A stretch of DNA of 20,678 nucleotides. Source: an uncultured Lachnospiraceae bacterium. Lineage in GTDB: Bacteria > Bacillota > Clostridia > Lachnospirales > Lachnospiraceae. Below are positions 1-7,535 of the stretch, one piece after another (position 1 is the first letter of the stretch; each line of letters begins with the position of its first letter). The notes under the pieces are model-generated. The model had not been told where the DNA came from. It did not search any database and was given only the letters and a program-made list of their open reading frames with translations. A program made the translations under genes and the position numbers. The stretch covers positions 1-20,678 of the forward strand of contig UQDA01000035.1 in the NCBI GenBank assembly GCA_900539715.1, in the 5' to 3' direction.

Positions 1-50
1 CCGTTTCTCTGTTGAGAAACTCCAACGTACTCAACAGGGTCTATCCGACC

Positions 51-96
51 CACAAAAAAACAGACGCCCGGACCCTTTTTTAGTCCGGACGTCTGT
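51..96 (-). terminator. Intrinsic terminator after dus
   Basis: A 14-bp stem pairs 60-73 with 83-96, with one G-U pair and a 9-nt loop. Read on the minus strand it is followed by an unbroken T run from the A tract at 54-60. It lies about 27 bp beyond the dus stop codon and so should end the lepA-hemW-dus transcript. Confidence 0.9.
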
Positions 97-123
97 CAGA
101 CGAACCTTTTATCTCCAACATCA

Positions 124-1077
124 TTATATCGTGATACGTCCGTCTTTCTGCGGGCAGTTTTCAAACAGCGCGTTTACCGCCGCCTGATATTCGCCCAGCC
201 TTTGCGCCTTGCGTATCTTTTTTAAATATTTTTCCGCATTTTCAAACAGCCTTCCCTGCCAGGACCAGAGTTCCTTCATTTTAAAGAGCACGTCCCGTTC
301 TCCTGACAAAACTTCCGAATAATCGCAGACGAGCCTCTCGTAAAATCTGCGTATCTGTGCTGTTTCCGTTCTTTTGCCTTCCCGGACCGCGCCGACAAGC
401 CCCGGGTCTATCAGCATCCCTCTTCCAAACATCAGACAGTCGATTTCCGGAAACCGTTCCATTATCTTTCCTGCATCCTCCCGGCAAAACATATCGCCAT
501 TATAACAGATCGGGTTTTTGCTCTCCCTTACCGCCAGTTCAAAGCTGTCCAGACGAGGCGTATTTTTATAAAAGTCCTTCTGTACCCTCGGATGCACGAT
601 GAGCCTTTTGACAGGATACCGGTTGAATATCCGCATCAAATCCTCAAATTCCTCCGGGTCGTCTGCCCCTATCCTTGTTTTCACGGAAATCTCCAGACTG
701 CATCTTTCAAAAATCTCTTCCAAAAAACGATCCAGTTCATCGGGATATGCCAGAAAACCGGAGCCCTTTTTCTTTGCCACAACAGTTCCCGACGGGCATC
801 CCAGATTCAGGTTCACTTCTTCGTATCCCAGCTCCTTTAATTTATCCGCCACCATACAAAAGCCATCCGCCTGATTCGTCAGAATCTGCGGTATCACCTC
901 TATCCCTGCGTTATGCTCCCGGATGACGTCATTCCACTCCCTCGTTGTAAAGCTCTTTCCCTGCTTAGGCGTGATAAACGGCGTATAATACCTGTCTACG
1001 GACGGAAAAAAGGCATGATGCGCATTCCTGTAAATATAACCTGTAATCCCTTCCATCGGTGCAAATTCGTATCTCAT
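124..1077 (-). CDS. dus: tRNA-dihydrouridine synthase
   Basis: This 317-residue protein belongs to the flavin-dependent Dus family, which reduces uridine to dihydrouridine in the D-loop of tRNAs in the cytoplasm. The N-terminal FAPMEGIT segment, the NLGCPSG motif with the catalytic Cys94, the SVKTRIG motif (Lys133), the VHPR motif (His162) and the FGRGML phosphate-binding motif near 217-222 follow the FMN-binding TIM-barrel order of the family. The length is normal. An AGGAGG site precedes the ATG and overlaps the end of hemW, leaving a 9-bp gap, so it is translated from the lepA-hemW transcript. Which uridine it modifies cannot be told from sequence alone. It resembles the short Dus proteins common in Clostridia rather than the longer DusB type. 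Confidence 0.93.
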   Translation of the reverse strand: MRYEFAPMEGITGYIYRNAHHAFFPSVDRYYTPFITPKQGKSFTTREWNDVIREHNAGIEVIPQILTNQADGFCMVADKLKELGYEEVNLNLGCPSGTVVAKKKGSGFLAYPDELDRFLEEIFERCSLEISVKTRIGADDPEEFEDLMRIFNRYPVKRLIVHPRVQKDFYKNTPRLDSFELAVRESKNPICYNGDMFCREDAGKIMERFPEIDCLMFGRGMLIDPGLVGAVREGKRTETAQIRRFYERLVCDYSEVLSGERDVLFKMKELWSWQGRLFENAEKYLKKIRKAQRLGEYQAAVNALFENCPQKDGRITI

Positions 1078-1086
1078 TTTCCTCCT

Positions 1087-2304
1087 CTAATCCAGCAGAA
1101 ACTGCGCCAGCGCATAATTGCTCACATCCGTCCCGTATGCCGTCAGCTTCAGTCCCGTTCTTTCCCTGTTAAAAACGATCAGACCGTCCGCTTCCAGCTT
1201 TTGGGCAGCTTCTCCGTATATTTCAAAAAAACTGCGCCCAAACTGCGCTGCAAACTCCTCCGTGCTGACCCCTTCCGTCATCCGAAGCCCGAGGAACATA
1301 AATTCCTCCATCTGCTCCGAAACAGAAAGCTCTTCTACATCCTTCCGGCAATCCCGACCGTATTCTTCTGTTCCGCCGTCTTTTCTATCTCCAAAAAACT
1401 TAAGATATTCCTCCATATCCTCTGTCATTTTCCAGCGCACATTTTCCACCAGTGACGATGCCCCAAGCCCCAGTCCCAGATAATCGGCGCGCCGCCAGTA
1501 TCCGATATTATGCCGGCACTCCCGTCCCTGTTTTGCATAATTGGAAATCTCATATCGATGATAACCATATTCCCGCAAAATCTCCTGCGTCCGTTCATAC
1601 ATCCGGCGTTCCTCATCCTCCGGGGGAAGCGCCGGAAACTCCTGTTTGCTGCAGTCTCCGTCTGATTTTCCCGGCTCTTTTTCCTCCCCGTACCGTTCCC
1701 AGAAAGGAGTCCCTTCCTCAATAATGAGGCTGTATGCCGAAATATGCTCTGCACCGAGCGCCGCGACCTTTCTGAGCGTTCTCTCCCAGCTTTCTGCGCT
1801 CTGCCCCGGAAGTGCCGACATCAGGTCCACATTGATGTTTTCAAAGCCCGCCTTTCTCGCCTGGCGGAAGTTTTTTTCAAACGCCGCATAGTCGTGTATT
1901 CTGCCCAGCGCCTTTAATTCCCTGTCATCTGCCGACTGCAGTCCCATGCTCAGCCGGTTTATCCCGGCTTTTTTATATCGGGAAAGCTTTTCATCATCCA
2001 GCGTGCCGGGATTACTTTCCAGCGTTATCTCTGCGTCCGCACGCACTGCAAAGCTGTCCCGCACAGCTTCCATCAGGCGCACAAGCTGTTCCGCACGCAA
2101 AAGGGACGGCGTACCGCCGCCCCAGAAAATCGTAGTCACTTCATATCCTCTGTAATTTTTTGCCTCGCAGCGTATCTGCCGCTCCAGCGCATCCACATAT
2201 TGCTCCGTCGTTTCCTGACTACAGGGACCGGATAAAAAATCACAGTACAGACATTTCTGCTTGCAAAAGGGGATATGGATGTACAGCTCCAGCTCCTTCA
2301 TCAT
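1087..2304 (-). CDS. hemW: Radical SAM heme chaperone HemW
   Basis: This 405-residue radical SAM protein has the CxxxCxxC cluster motif at Cys14, Cys18 and Cys21, followed by Asp-Phe rather than a further Cys. That distinguishes HemW from the coproporphyrinogen dehydrogenase HemN. GGGTPS at 62-67 is the SAM-binding motif, and the C-terminal part matches the HemN C-terminal domain. HemW binds heme and is thought to deliver it to target proteins; HemN-type annotations of such genes are usually wrong. The ATG overlaps the lepA stop in an ATGA, which implies translational coupling. The protein is slightly longer than the usual 375-385 residues because of charged insertions before the PPEDEERRMYE segment and near the GDRKDGG segment. 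Confidence 0.92.
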   Translation of the reverse strand: MMKELELYIHIPFCKQKCLYCDFLSGPCSQETTEQYVDALERQIRCEAKNYRGYEVTTIFWGGGTPSLLRAEQLVRLMEAVRDSFAVRADAEITLESNPGTLDDEKLSRYKKAGINRLSMGLQSADDRELKALGRIHDYAAFEKNFRQARKAGFENINVDLMSALPGQSAESWERTLRKVAALGAEHISAYSLIIEEGTPFWERYGEEKEPGKSDGDCSKQEFPALPPEDEERRMYERTQEILREYGYHRYEISNYAKQGRECRHNIGYWRRADYLGLGLGASSLVENVRWKMTEDMEEYLKFFGDRKDGGTEEYGRDCRKDVEELSVSEQMEEFMFLGLRMTEGVSTEEFAAQFGRSFFEIYGEAAQKLEADGLIVFNRERTGLKLTAYGTDVSNYALAQFLLD

Positions 2305-4118
2305 CTGTCATCCAGCTTCAGCACGCTCATGAACGCCTTCTGCGGGATTTCCACATTGCCGACCTGGCGCATCCGCTTCTTTCCTTCCTTCTGTTTTTCC
2401 AGAAGCTTCTTCTTTCTGGAAATATCGCCGCCGTAACACTTGGCGAGCACGTCCTTTCTCATCGCGCGCACCGTCTCGCGGGCGATGATCTTGCCGCCCA
2501 CCGCCGCCTGGATCGGGATTTCAAACAGGTGGCGCGGAATCTCGTCTTTTAATTTCTCACACATCTTCTTGCCGCGTTCATATGCGCTGTCTTTATGAAC
2601 GATGAAGGAAAGGGCGTCCACTTCTTCCTTATTTATCAAAATATCCAGCTTCACGAGCTCCGACTTCTCATATCCCTTCAATTCATAATCAAAGGAGGCG
2701 TATCCTCTGGAACGGGATTTTAAGGCGTCAAAAAAGTCATAGATGATTTCATTTAACGGAAGCTCATACTTTAAGAGAGCACGGGTTTCTTCCATATATT
2801 CCATGCCCAGATAAACACCTCTCCGCTCCTGGCACAGCTCCATGATAGACCCGATAAACTCTGTCGTCACCATGATTTCCGCAGAAACGACAGGTTCCTC
2901 CATATATTCGATTTCAGAGGGGTCCGGAAGATTGGACGGATTGGTCAGCTCTATCATTTCCCCGTTCGTCCTGTGCACCCGGTAGACAACGCCCGGAGCG
3001 GTCGTCACCAAATCCAGATTGTATTCTCTTTCCAGACGCTCCTGAATGATTTCCAGATGCAGAAGTCCCAGAAAACCGCAGCGGAAACCAAAGCCCAAGG
3101 CCACGGATGTCTCCGGTTCATAAAACAGGGACGCATCGTTTAACTGCAGCTTTTCCAGCGCATCTCTCAAATCCGGGTATTTTGCCCCGTCTGCGGGATA
3201 CAGGCCGCAATATACCATCGGATTGACCTTTTTGTAGCCCGGCAGCGCTTCTTTGCAGGGGTTTGCCGCATCTGTGATCGTATCGCCCACCCGCGTGTCC
3301 TTCACATTTTTGATAGACGCGGTCAGATAACCTACCATACCTGCGGAAAGCCCTTCTTCGCTCGGTATGAACTGTCCCGCGCCAAAGTAACCGACTTCCA
3401 CCACATCAAAGGATGCGCCCGTCGCCATCAGTTTTATCTTCGTGCCTTTTTTTATCGTTCCTTCCATCACGCGGAAAAATACGATAACACCTTTATAAGG
3501 ATCGTAAAGGGAATCAAAGATGAGCGCCTGCAGCGGATTGTCGCTGCTCCCGCCGGGAGCCGGGATTTTTTCCACGATCTGCTCCAGCACCTGGTCTACA
3601 TTCAGACCGTTCTTTGCAGATATCAGCGGAGCATCGTGCGCCTCCAGTCCTATCACATCTTCTATTTCCTCTTTTACCCGCTCCGGCTCTGCGCTGGGAA
3701 GGTCTATCTTATTGATAACAGGGAAAACCTCAAGATTATGATCCAGCGCCAGATACACATTCGCCAGCGTCTGCGCCTCTATCCCCTGCGCCGCATCCAC
3801 GACCAGCACCGCGCCGTCACATGCCGCCAGCGCACGGCTCACCTCATAGTTAAAGTCCACATGTCCGGGCGTGTCTATCAGATTGAACACGTATTCCTCT
3901 CCGTCCTTTGCCCGATATATCGTGCGGACCGCCTGAGACTTGATAGTGATTCCTCTCTCTCTTTCCAGCTCCATGTTATCCAGCACCTGCTCCTGCATCT
4001 CACGGTTCGTCAAAAGTCCCGTCATTTCGATAATGCGGTCCGCCAGTGTGGATTTGCCGTGGTCAATGTGGGCAATGATACAAAAATTCCTGATATTGCT
4101 CTGTTTTATATTTGCCAT
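2301..4118 (-). CDS. lepA: Elongation factor 4, LepA
   Basis: This 605-residue translational GTPase has the normal length for LepA/EF4, a ribosome-associated factor linked to back-translocation and 30S maturation. The P-loop AHIDHGKST lies at 16-24, DTPGH at 82-86 and NKID at 136-139. EF-G-like domains follow, and the C-terminal LepA-specific domain ends in the typical NVEIPQKAFMSVLKLDDR tail. It is the first gene of lepA-hemW-dus, with an ATGA overlap to hemW. GGGAG lies 11 nt upstream of the ATG. lepA followed by hemW is a widely conserved Firmicutes pair. In many relatives hrcA follows hemW and spoIIP precedes lepA, and neither is found here. Confidence 0.98.
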   Translation of the reverse strand: MANIKQSNIRNFCIIAHIDHGKSTLADRIIEMTGLLTNREMQEQVLDNMELERERGITIKSQAVRTIYRAKDGEEYVFNLIDTPGHVDFNYEVSRALAACDGAVLVVDAAQGIEAQTLANVYLALDHNLEVFPVINKIDLPSAEPERVKEEIEDVIGLEAHDAPLISAKNGLNVDQVLEQIVEKIPAPGGSSDNPLQALIFDSLYDPYKGVIVFFRVMEGTIKKGTKIKLMATGASFDVVEVGYFGAGQFIPSEEGLSAGMVGYLTASIKNVKDTRVGDTITDAANPCKEALPGYKKVNPMVYCGLYPADGAKYPDLRDALEKLQLNDASLFYEPETSVALGFGFRCGFLGLLHLEIIQERLEREYNLDLVTTAPGVVYRVHRTNGEMIELTNPSNLPDPSEIEYMEEPVVSAEIMVTTEFIGSIMELCQERRGVYLGMEYMEETRALLKYELPLNEIIYDFFDALKSRSRGYASFDYELKGYEKSELVKLDILINKEEVDALSFIVHKDSAYERGKKMCEKLKDEIPRHLFEIPIQAAVGGKIIARETVRAMRKDVLAKCYGGDISRKKKLLEKQKEGKKRMRQVGNVEIPQKAFMSVLKLDDR

Positions 4119-4185
4119 GTACTTTTATTCTCCCTGAAAATAACAAATTCGTAACGTTACATAAATTCCCCAATTTATCAGAATA

Positions 4186-4214
4186 AGTATAGCAAAGCCA
4201 CGGGAGCGGGGCAA
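4186..4214 (-). promoter_or_regulatory. Sigma-A promoter of lepA operon
   Basis: On the minus strand TTGCCC (4209-4214) and TATACT (4186-4191) are separated by 17 bp. A TG one base before the -10 makes it an extended -10 promoter. It begins 7 bp beyond the stop codon of the ATPase gene, and no terminator is visible between them. A perfect GTAACGTTAC palindrome at 4151-4160 lies in the predicted leader; its role is unknown. Confidence 0.7.
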
Positions 4215-4220
4215 GTATTA

Positions 4221-5495
4221 TTATGATTCTTTTTCCAACAACCATTTCCAAATGGGAATCACCTCAATATGGACTCCGTCACAATCAAGGACATCCTCTT
4301 CACTATTGGTAATAAGGATACATTTAGCCCCCGGGATGAAATTGTTTAATTTTACAAAAGCTCTTGTTTCACGCTCTCTTGTATCCATATCATCCAGAAC
4401 CTGCATGCTCACTTGTATGGCGAGATTGTTTGACGGGACATAAAAATCAATTTCTACATTGTTTTCAAAGAAATAGACATTTTCTGCACCATAACGCCGC
4501 AGGAGTTCAATAGCAACAAGATTTTCTAACTGAGCGGATTTACAGTCCAGCAACATTAGCCCAAGCAGACCTGTATCCATAAAATAATATTTAGGAAAGG
4601 TTTCTTTTTCTACAAGTTTTGCAGCATAGTTTTGCAGAGCAAAGAGCAGATAGGAGTCTGTCATGTAACCGACATAATTGATTACAGTTTGTTTACCGAT
4701 GGATAATCCGGTACTTTTTATTATATTAGTCAGTCTGCTAAAGGATAATGGCTTTGTAACGGATTCTGCAATTTTTTTCAGAATTAATCTTACAGCAAAA
4801 TCGTTGGTAATTTTATTTCTTGTTATAATATCGCCAAGATATACAGTCTGATAAATGCTGTTCAAAAAGGCTCGTTTATTTTTGATTTCAACTAATTCAG
4901 GAAACGCTCCATAAGTTATATATTGGTTATATTGATTTTGAATGTCGGCTCTGTCTCTGGTGCTGATGGTATCAAGATAATTTTTTTCCATGTGATTAGC
5001 ACTCAGATATTCAGAGAACGAATATGGATAAACGTTTAGGATCACAAAGCGGCCGCCCAAAGTAGAAGCTATTTCGCTGCTTAGCATTTTACTGTTACTG
5101 CCGGTAATGTTAATCCGGTACTTCATATCGGCAATTCTGCGAACAAATTTTTCCCACCCATTAATATTTTGAATTTCATCCAGAAATAAATATGGTCTGA
5201 CATCGGTTCCCGAGATTTCTAATCCGATTTCTAAAATGAGATTTAAATCCTCCGCTGTCATTTCCAAAAGACGTTCATCTTCAAAATTTACATAAACAAT
5301 TTGAGATAACGGAATTCCGGAAGCTTCTAATTGCTTTATTTGCTGATACATCATATATGATTTTCCTGTTCGCCGGATTCCGACAAAACAGTAGTTGACG
5401 TTACTTTCCAAAGAATATTGCCTTGGTACTAACGGATTATTAAGATAGATGTCCTTTTGGTCGATCATTATTTGCTTCAAGCTGTCTCTGTTCAT
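4221..5495 (-). CDS. AAA-family ATPase with DUF4143 domain
   Basis: This 424-residue protein has an N-terminal AAA domain and a C-terminal DUF4143-type region. The Walker A motif GIRRTGKS is at 39-46, Walker B YLFLDEIQ at 102-109, a sensor-like TGSNSKML at 131-138, and LGGRF near 146-150 with a candidate arginine finger. The C-terminal EIDFYV...IQVS pattern resembles a PD-(D/E)XK-like fold, with Ser where such enzymes usually have the final Lys, so nuclease activity is doubtful. These ATPases are numerous in anaerobes, are often single-gene islands, and have no settled function. Base composition is clearly more AT-rich than lepA and the DUF3048 gene on either side, which suggests transfer. 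AGGTTGC-type pairing comes from GGAGGTT at 5501-5507 upstream of the ATG. Regulation by the hairpins upstream is plausible. Confidence 0.9.
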   Translation of the reverse strand: MNRDSLKQIMIDQKDIYLNNPLVPRQYSLESNVNYCFVGIRRTGKSYMMYQQIKQLEASGIPLSQIVYVNFEDERLLEMTAEDLNLILEIGLEISGTDVRPYLFLDEIQNINGWEKFVRRIADMKYRINITGSNSKMLSSEIASTLGGRFVILNVYPYSFSEYLSANHMEKNYLDTISTRDRADIQNQYNQYITYGAFPELVEIKNKRAFLNSIYQTVYLGDIITRNKITNDFAVRLILKKIAESVTKPLSFSRLTNIIKSTGLSIGKQTVINYVGYMTDSYLLFALQNYAAKLVEKETFPKYYFMDTGLLGLMLLDCKSAQLENLVAIELLRRYGAENVYFFENNVEIDFYVPSNNLAIQVSMQVLDDMDTRERETRAFVKLNNFIPGAKCILITNSEEDVLDCDGVHIEVIPIWKWLLEKES

Positions 5496-5506
5496 AATGC
5501 AACCTC

Positions 5507-5549
5507 CATTTTATGAGTTGCCTGACAAATGGGCAACTCATTTTATGAG
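5507..5549 (-). promoter_or_regulatory. 5' leader hairpin and repeats before the ATPase ribosome binding site
   Basis: A perfect 10-bp stem pairs 5513-5522 with 5532-5541 around a 9-nt loop, ending only a few bases before the GGAGGTT site (5501-5507). CTCATAAAATG occurs twice on the minus strand (5539-5549 and 5507-5517), 32 bp apart. The upstream copy is part of CTCAT-AAA-ATGAG, itself a palindrome. As it lies downstream of the predicted start of transcription, it could act as an RNA hairpin near the ribosome binding site or as a DNA operator. Confidence 0.6.
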
Positions 5550-5605
5550 ACAATTATACATCAATCTTGTCTTATTCACAAGACAAGATTGATGTGTAAT
5601 TGTCT
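5548..5605 (-). repeat. 26-bp inverted repeat containing the ATPase promoter
   Basis: Arms 5548-5573 and 5580-5605 are complementary at 25 of 26 positions around a 6-nt centre. On the minus strand TTGTGA (5576-5581) and a perfect TATAAT (5553-5558) are exactly 17 bp apart, so the promoter of the ATPase gene is built from the centre and the inner arm. The single mismatch (5557 against 5596) falls within the TATAAT, so only one arm carries the consensus -10. No U tract follows on either strand, so it is not a typical terminator. Confidence 0.75.
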
Positions 5606-5787
5606 TTGGAAAATGTATAAATATTATGTGCCTGATAACGAATAATTATTACAGCCTACATTACGTTCAATATCTGCTCTGCAGGATACACCGCCTGCTG
5701 CGGGTCGCGTAAGCAACATTTTCCTTTCCGCCGCAGTTCGTATAATCGTGTTTTTTTGTTCGGCAGGAAATAAACTTTCCTCTCGAA
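5606..5787. other. Intergenic stretch, no gene recognised
   Basis: These 182 bases lie between the inverted repeat and the terminator of the DUF3048 gene. No convincing reading frame with a ribosome binding site, and no RNA gene or insertion sequence, was seen. With the flanking hairpins the whole gap between genes is 382 bp. Confidence 0.6.
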
Positions 5788-5870
5788 TAAAAAACCTGCC
5801 GGCGGGAAACCGGTCTGCTTCACGGCCATACCGACCGGATAACAGACCTGCTCGCCGCCGGCAGGTTTTT
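5786..5870 (-). terminator. Long GC-rich terminator after the DUF3048 gene
   Basis: A perfect 16-bp outer stem pairs 5790-5805 with 5855-5870. Inside it, GGTCTG at 5812-5817 can pair with 5843-5848. On the minus strand the stem ends in six Ts and begins 7 bp past the stop codon of the DUF3048 gene. A T run also ends it on the plus strand, so it may work in both directions. Confidence 0.88.
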
Positions 5871-5877
5871 CCTTATC

Positions 5878-6975
5878 TTATTTCAGGACCACATCTCCTG
5901 CATAGTCGTTCCATACCAGACATATCCATGTCTTTCCGGGAGTCAGCTTTATCCGCTGTCCGTTCTGGTCCACATAAACTGCCGGGTCTCCGTCCGCATG
6001 ACGTGTCCATGTGCCGTTTATTGCTTTGCCCTGCGTGAATACCTGAACCGGAGCGCCGATATCGCCATGGCATCCGAACGCCAGATAGTCATTTTTATCC
6101 CGGACCTCGCCGTTGCAATACTGGAGTATCACATTATCGTATGCTATCTGCTGGCCGGTCTTTTCATCCACCTGCTTCTTGCCATACTGATAACGATAGT
6201 ATTTGCCGTTTTCATATACGAAACGCGCCTGCACGCGGCTGTAGCCGTTCTTCTTATTGGCAGTTGTGCCGCCCGGATATATCTGGGTCACGGTAGGGTA
6301 TGCCGCATACATTCCCAGCTCATTGGGCTGCATGAAGACAAATTTCGGCTTAAAGGTCTGGTGATAGGTCTGGCTGTATCCCAGCCGCTGTACATCCTTC
6401 AGGATTCCGGAGCCGCTCGCCAGCACGTTATGCGGTGCTTTCCGCCTTCCCGTTCTGCTGTAGGATGTCTGCGCCGGAACATTGATACCGGCAACCGCTC
6501 CGCTGACATTGTCCACCCGAGGGCTGTTTAACAGGTCGCCCACATAAGGAGTCGCCTGACCGTAATGGCAGTATATGGCGTCATGCTCCAACGCGCAGTA
6601 TACAAAATAATCCCTGCTGCTCCTTACATAGCCGATGTTCTCGATAGCGGGCCAGTTTTCATAAAGCCCCATGAGACGGGTGATCCTTCCTTCTACCGGC
6701 GCCTCATAAACTACTGATGCCTCCGCTATCCCCGACTGCGGACAGCCTGATTTGATATTGTTCAGCATTACCGCTATCGGTCTCTGACTCTGCTGCCCTG
6801 CCGCTACCGGCTGTCCTGTCAGATAGCTCACCTGACCGGCCGGGGGCGCCGGGGCCCGGGGGGGCCCGTGTTTATCGGCCGCCGGTACCGGTGCTGCCAG
6901 TGCGGATGCTCCCGGAGCCGTCGCCAAAAGAAGCGCTGCCAGCGCCATGCTCAATATCTTTTTTCCTCTTTTCAT
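5878..6975 (-). CDS. Exported DUF3048 (YerB-like) protein
   Basis: This 365-residue protein belongs to the DUF3048 family (Bacillus YerB type), extracytoplasmic proteins of unknown function. The first ATG of the frame (7008) is less likely than the ATG at 6975, which has AAAGGAGGAG 5 nt upstream and directly starts a signal peptide: KRGKK, a hydrophobic ALAALLLATAPGASA core, and a probable cut near ALAA. No lipobox Cys is visible, unlike the Bacillus lipoprotein. A short Pro-rich linker (GPPRAPAPPAG) follows, then the conserved PIAVMLNN, EGRITRLMGLYE and VRSSRDYFV segments and a C-terminal domain ending in WNDYAGDVVLK. It lies 62 bp downstream of the CBS gene and probably belongs to the same transcript. 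The substrate is unknown. Confidence 0.88.
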   Translation of the reverse strand: MKRGKKILSMALAALLLATAPGASALAAPVPAADKHGPPRAPAPPAGQVSYLTGQPVAAGQQSQRPIAVMLNNIKSGCPQSGIAEASVVYEAPVEGRITRLMGLYENWPAIENIGYVRSSRDYFVYCALEHDAIYCHYGQATPYVGDLLNSPRVDNVSGAVAGINVPAQTSYSRTGRRKAPHNVLASGSGILKDVQRLGYSQTYHQTFKPKFVFMQPNELGMYAAYPTVTQIYPGGTTANKKNGYSRVQARFVYENGKYYRYQYGKKQVDEKTGQQIAYDNVILQYCNGEVRDKNDYLAFGCHGDIGAPVQVFTQGKAINGTWTRHADGDPAVYVDQNGQRIKLTPGKTWICLVWNDYAGDVVLK

Positions 6976-7037
6976 TCCCGCTCCTCCTTTTTCGGAATAC
7001 TTGTCCATTCCCCTTTGTTATATTTTATTTCGTCCTG

Positions 7038-7511
7038 TCAGACTCCTGCCAGGATCGTTCTGCCCGAAATGCTCTTTTCTGTCTTCCTCCCGGCGGCAGC
7101 ATCCAGACACTTCTGATGCTGTCCCGCAAGATAATGAATGACATCCCGCCTTGTCACGATCCCGATAAACACCTTCTCATCATCGACGACCGGAACAAAA
7201 TTCTGCACACTCACCTTTTCCAGAAGTCCCTCCATGTCTACATTCACATGTACAGGCTTATTGTCCCGTGTTCTTTTTATCTCCATCACGGAAATATCCT
7301 CCATCTCCCGAAGACTGGGAAATTCCTTTTCCTTCAGTCCCCAGAGCACATCGCCGTCCGTCAGCGTACCGATATATCTGCCTTCCGTGGACAAAAGCGG
7401 AACAGCCGCATACCCGTGATGCTCCATCTTCTCCAGCGCCTGACGCAGGGTGTCATCTTCTTCCACATAGGCAACCTCGCTCTTTGGCGTCAAAAAAAAT
7501 AAGATATTCAT
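7038..7511 (-). CDS. Tandem CBS-domain protein
   Basis: This small cytoplasmic protein of 157 residues consists almost wholly of a CBS pair (Bateman module). CBS motifs typically bind adenine nucleotides and act as energy or ligand sensors. The repeats cover HGYAAVPLLSTEGRYIGTLTDGDVLW and QNFVPVVDDEKVFIGIVTRRDVIHYL, each with the G-x-h-T-x-x-D pattern. No catalytic or transport domain is attached, so it may act on a partner protein. The frame opens at a TTG (7526), but the ATG at 7511 gives the common N-terminus MNILFFLTPKSEV; neither start has an ideal ribosome binding site. It begins 24 bp after the DJ-1 gene, suggesting cotranscription. Confidence 0.88.
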   Translation of the reverse strand: MNILFFLTPKSEVAYVEEDDTLRQALEKMEHHGYAAVPLLSTEGRYIGTLTDGDVLWGLKEKEFPSLREMEDISVMEIKRTRDNKPVHVNVDMEGLLEKVSVQNFVPVVDDEKVFIGIVTRRDVIHYLAGQHQKCLDAAAGRKTEKSISGRTILAGV

Positions 7512-7535
7512 AAGTCCTGTTTTCAACCTCTCCCT

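Noticed and set aside
9..37. 8-bp hairpin at the left edge
   Set aside because: The stem 9-16 with 30-37 is short with a 13-nt loop and no T tract; it lies too near the window edge to interpret.
913..1455. Plus-strand open frame of 180 codons
   Set aside because: It is antisense to dus and hemW, has no ribosome binding site and no recognisable domain; the opposite strand is clearly coding.
5548..5605. Inverted repeat as an invertible promoter or a transposon end
   Set aside because: The arms are only 6 nt apart, leaving no segment to invert, and no recombinase or transposase gene is in the window.
5606..5877. Possible riboswitch or small RNA between the ATPase and DUF3048 genes
   Set aside because: The only strong structure is the terminator of the DUF3048 gene, and there is no downstream gene on the plus strand for a leader to control.
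6891..7502. Plus-strand open frame of 203 codons
   Set aside because: It lies antisense to the DUF3048 and CBS genes, which have family motifs and good starts.
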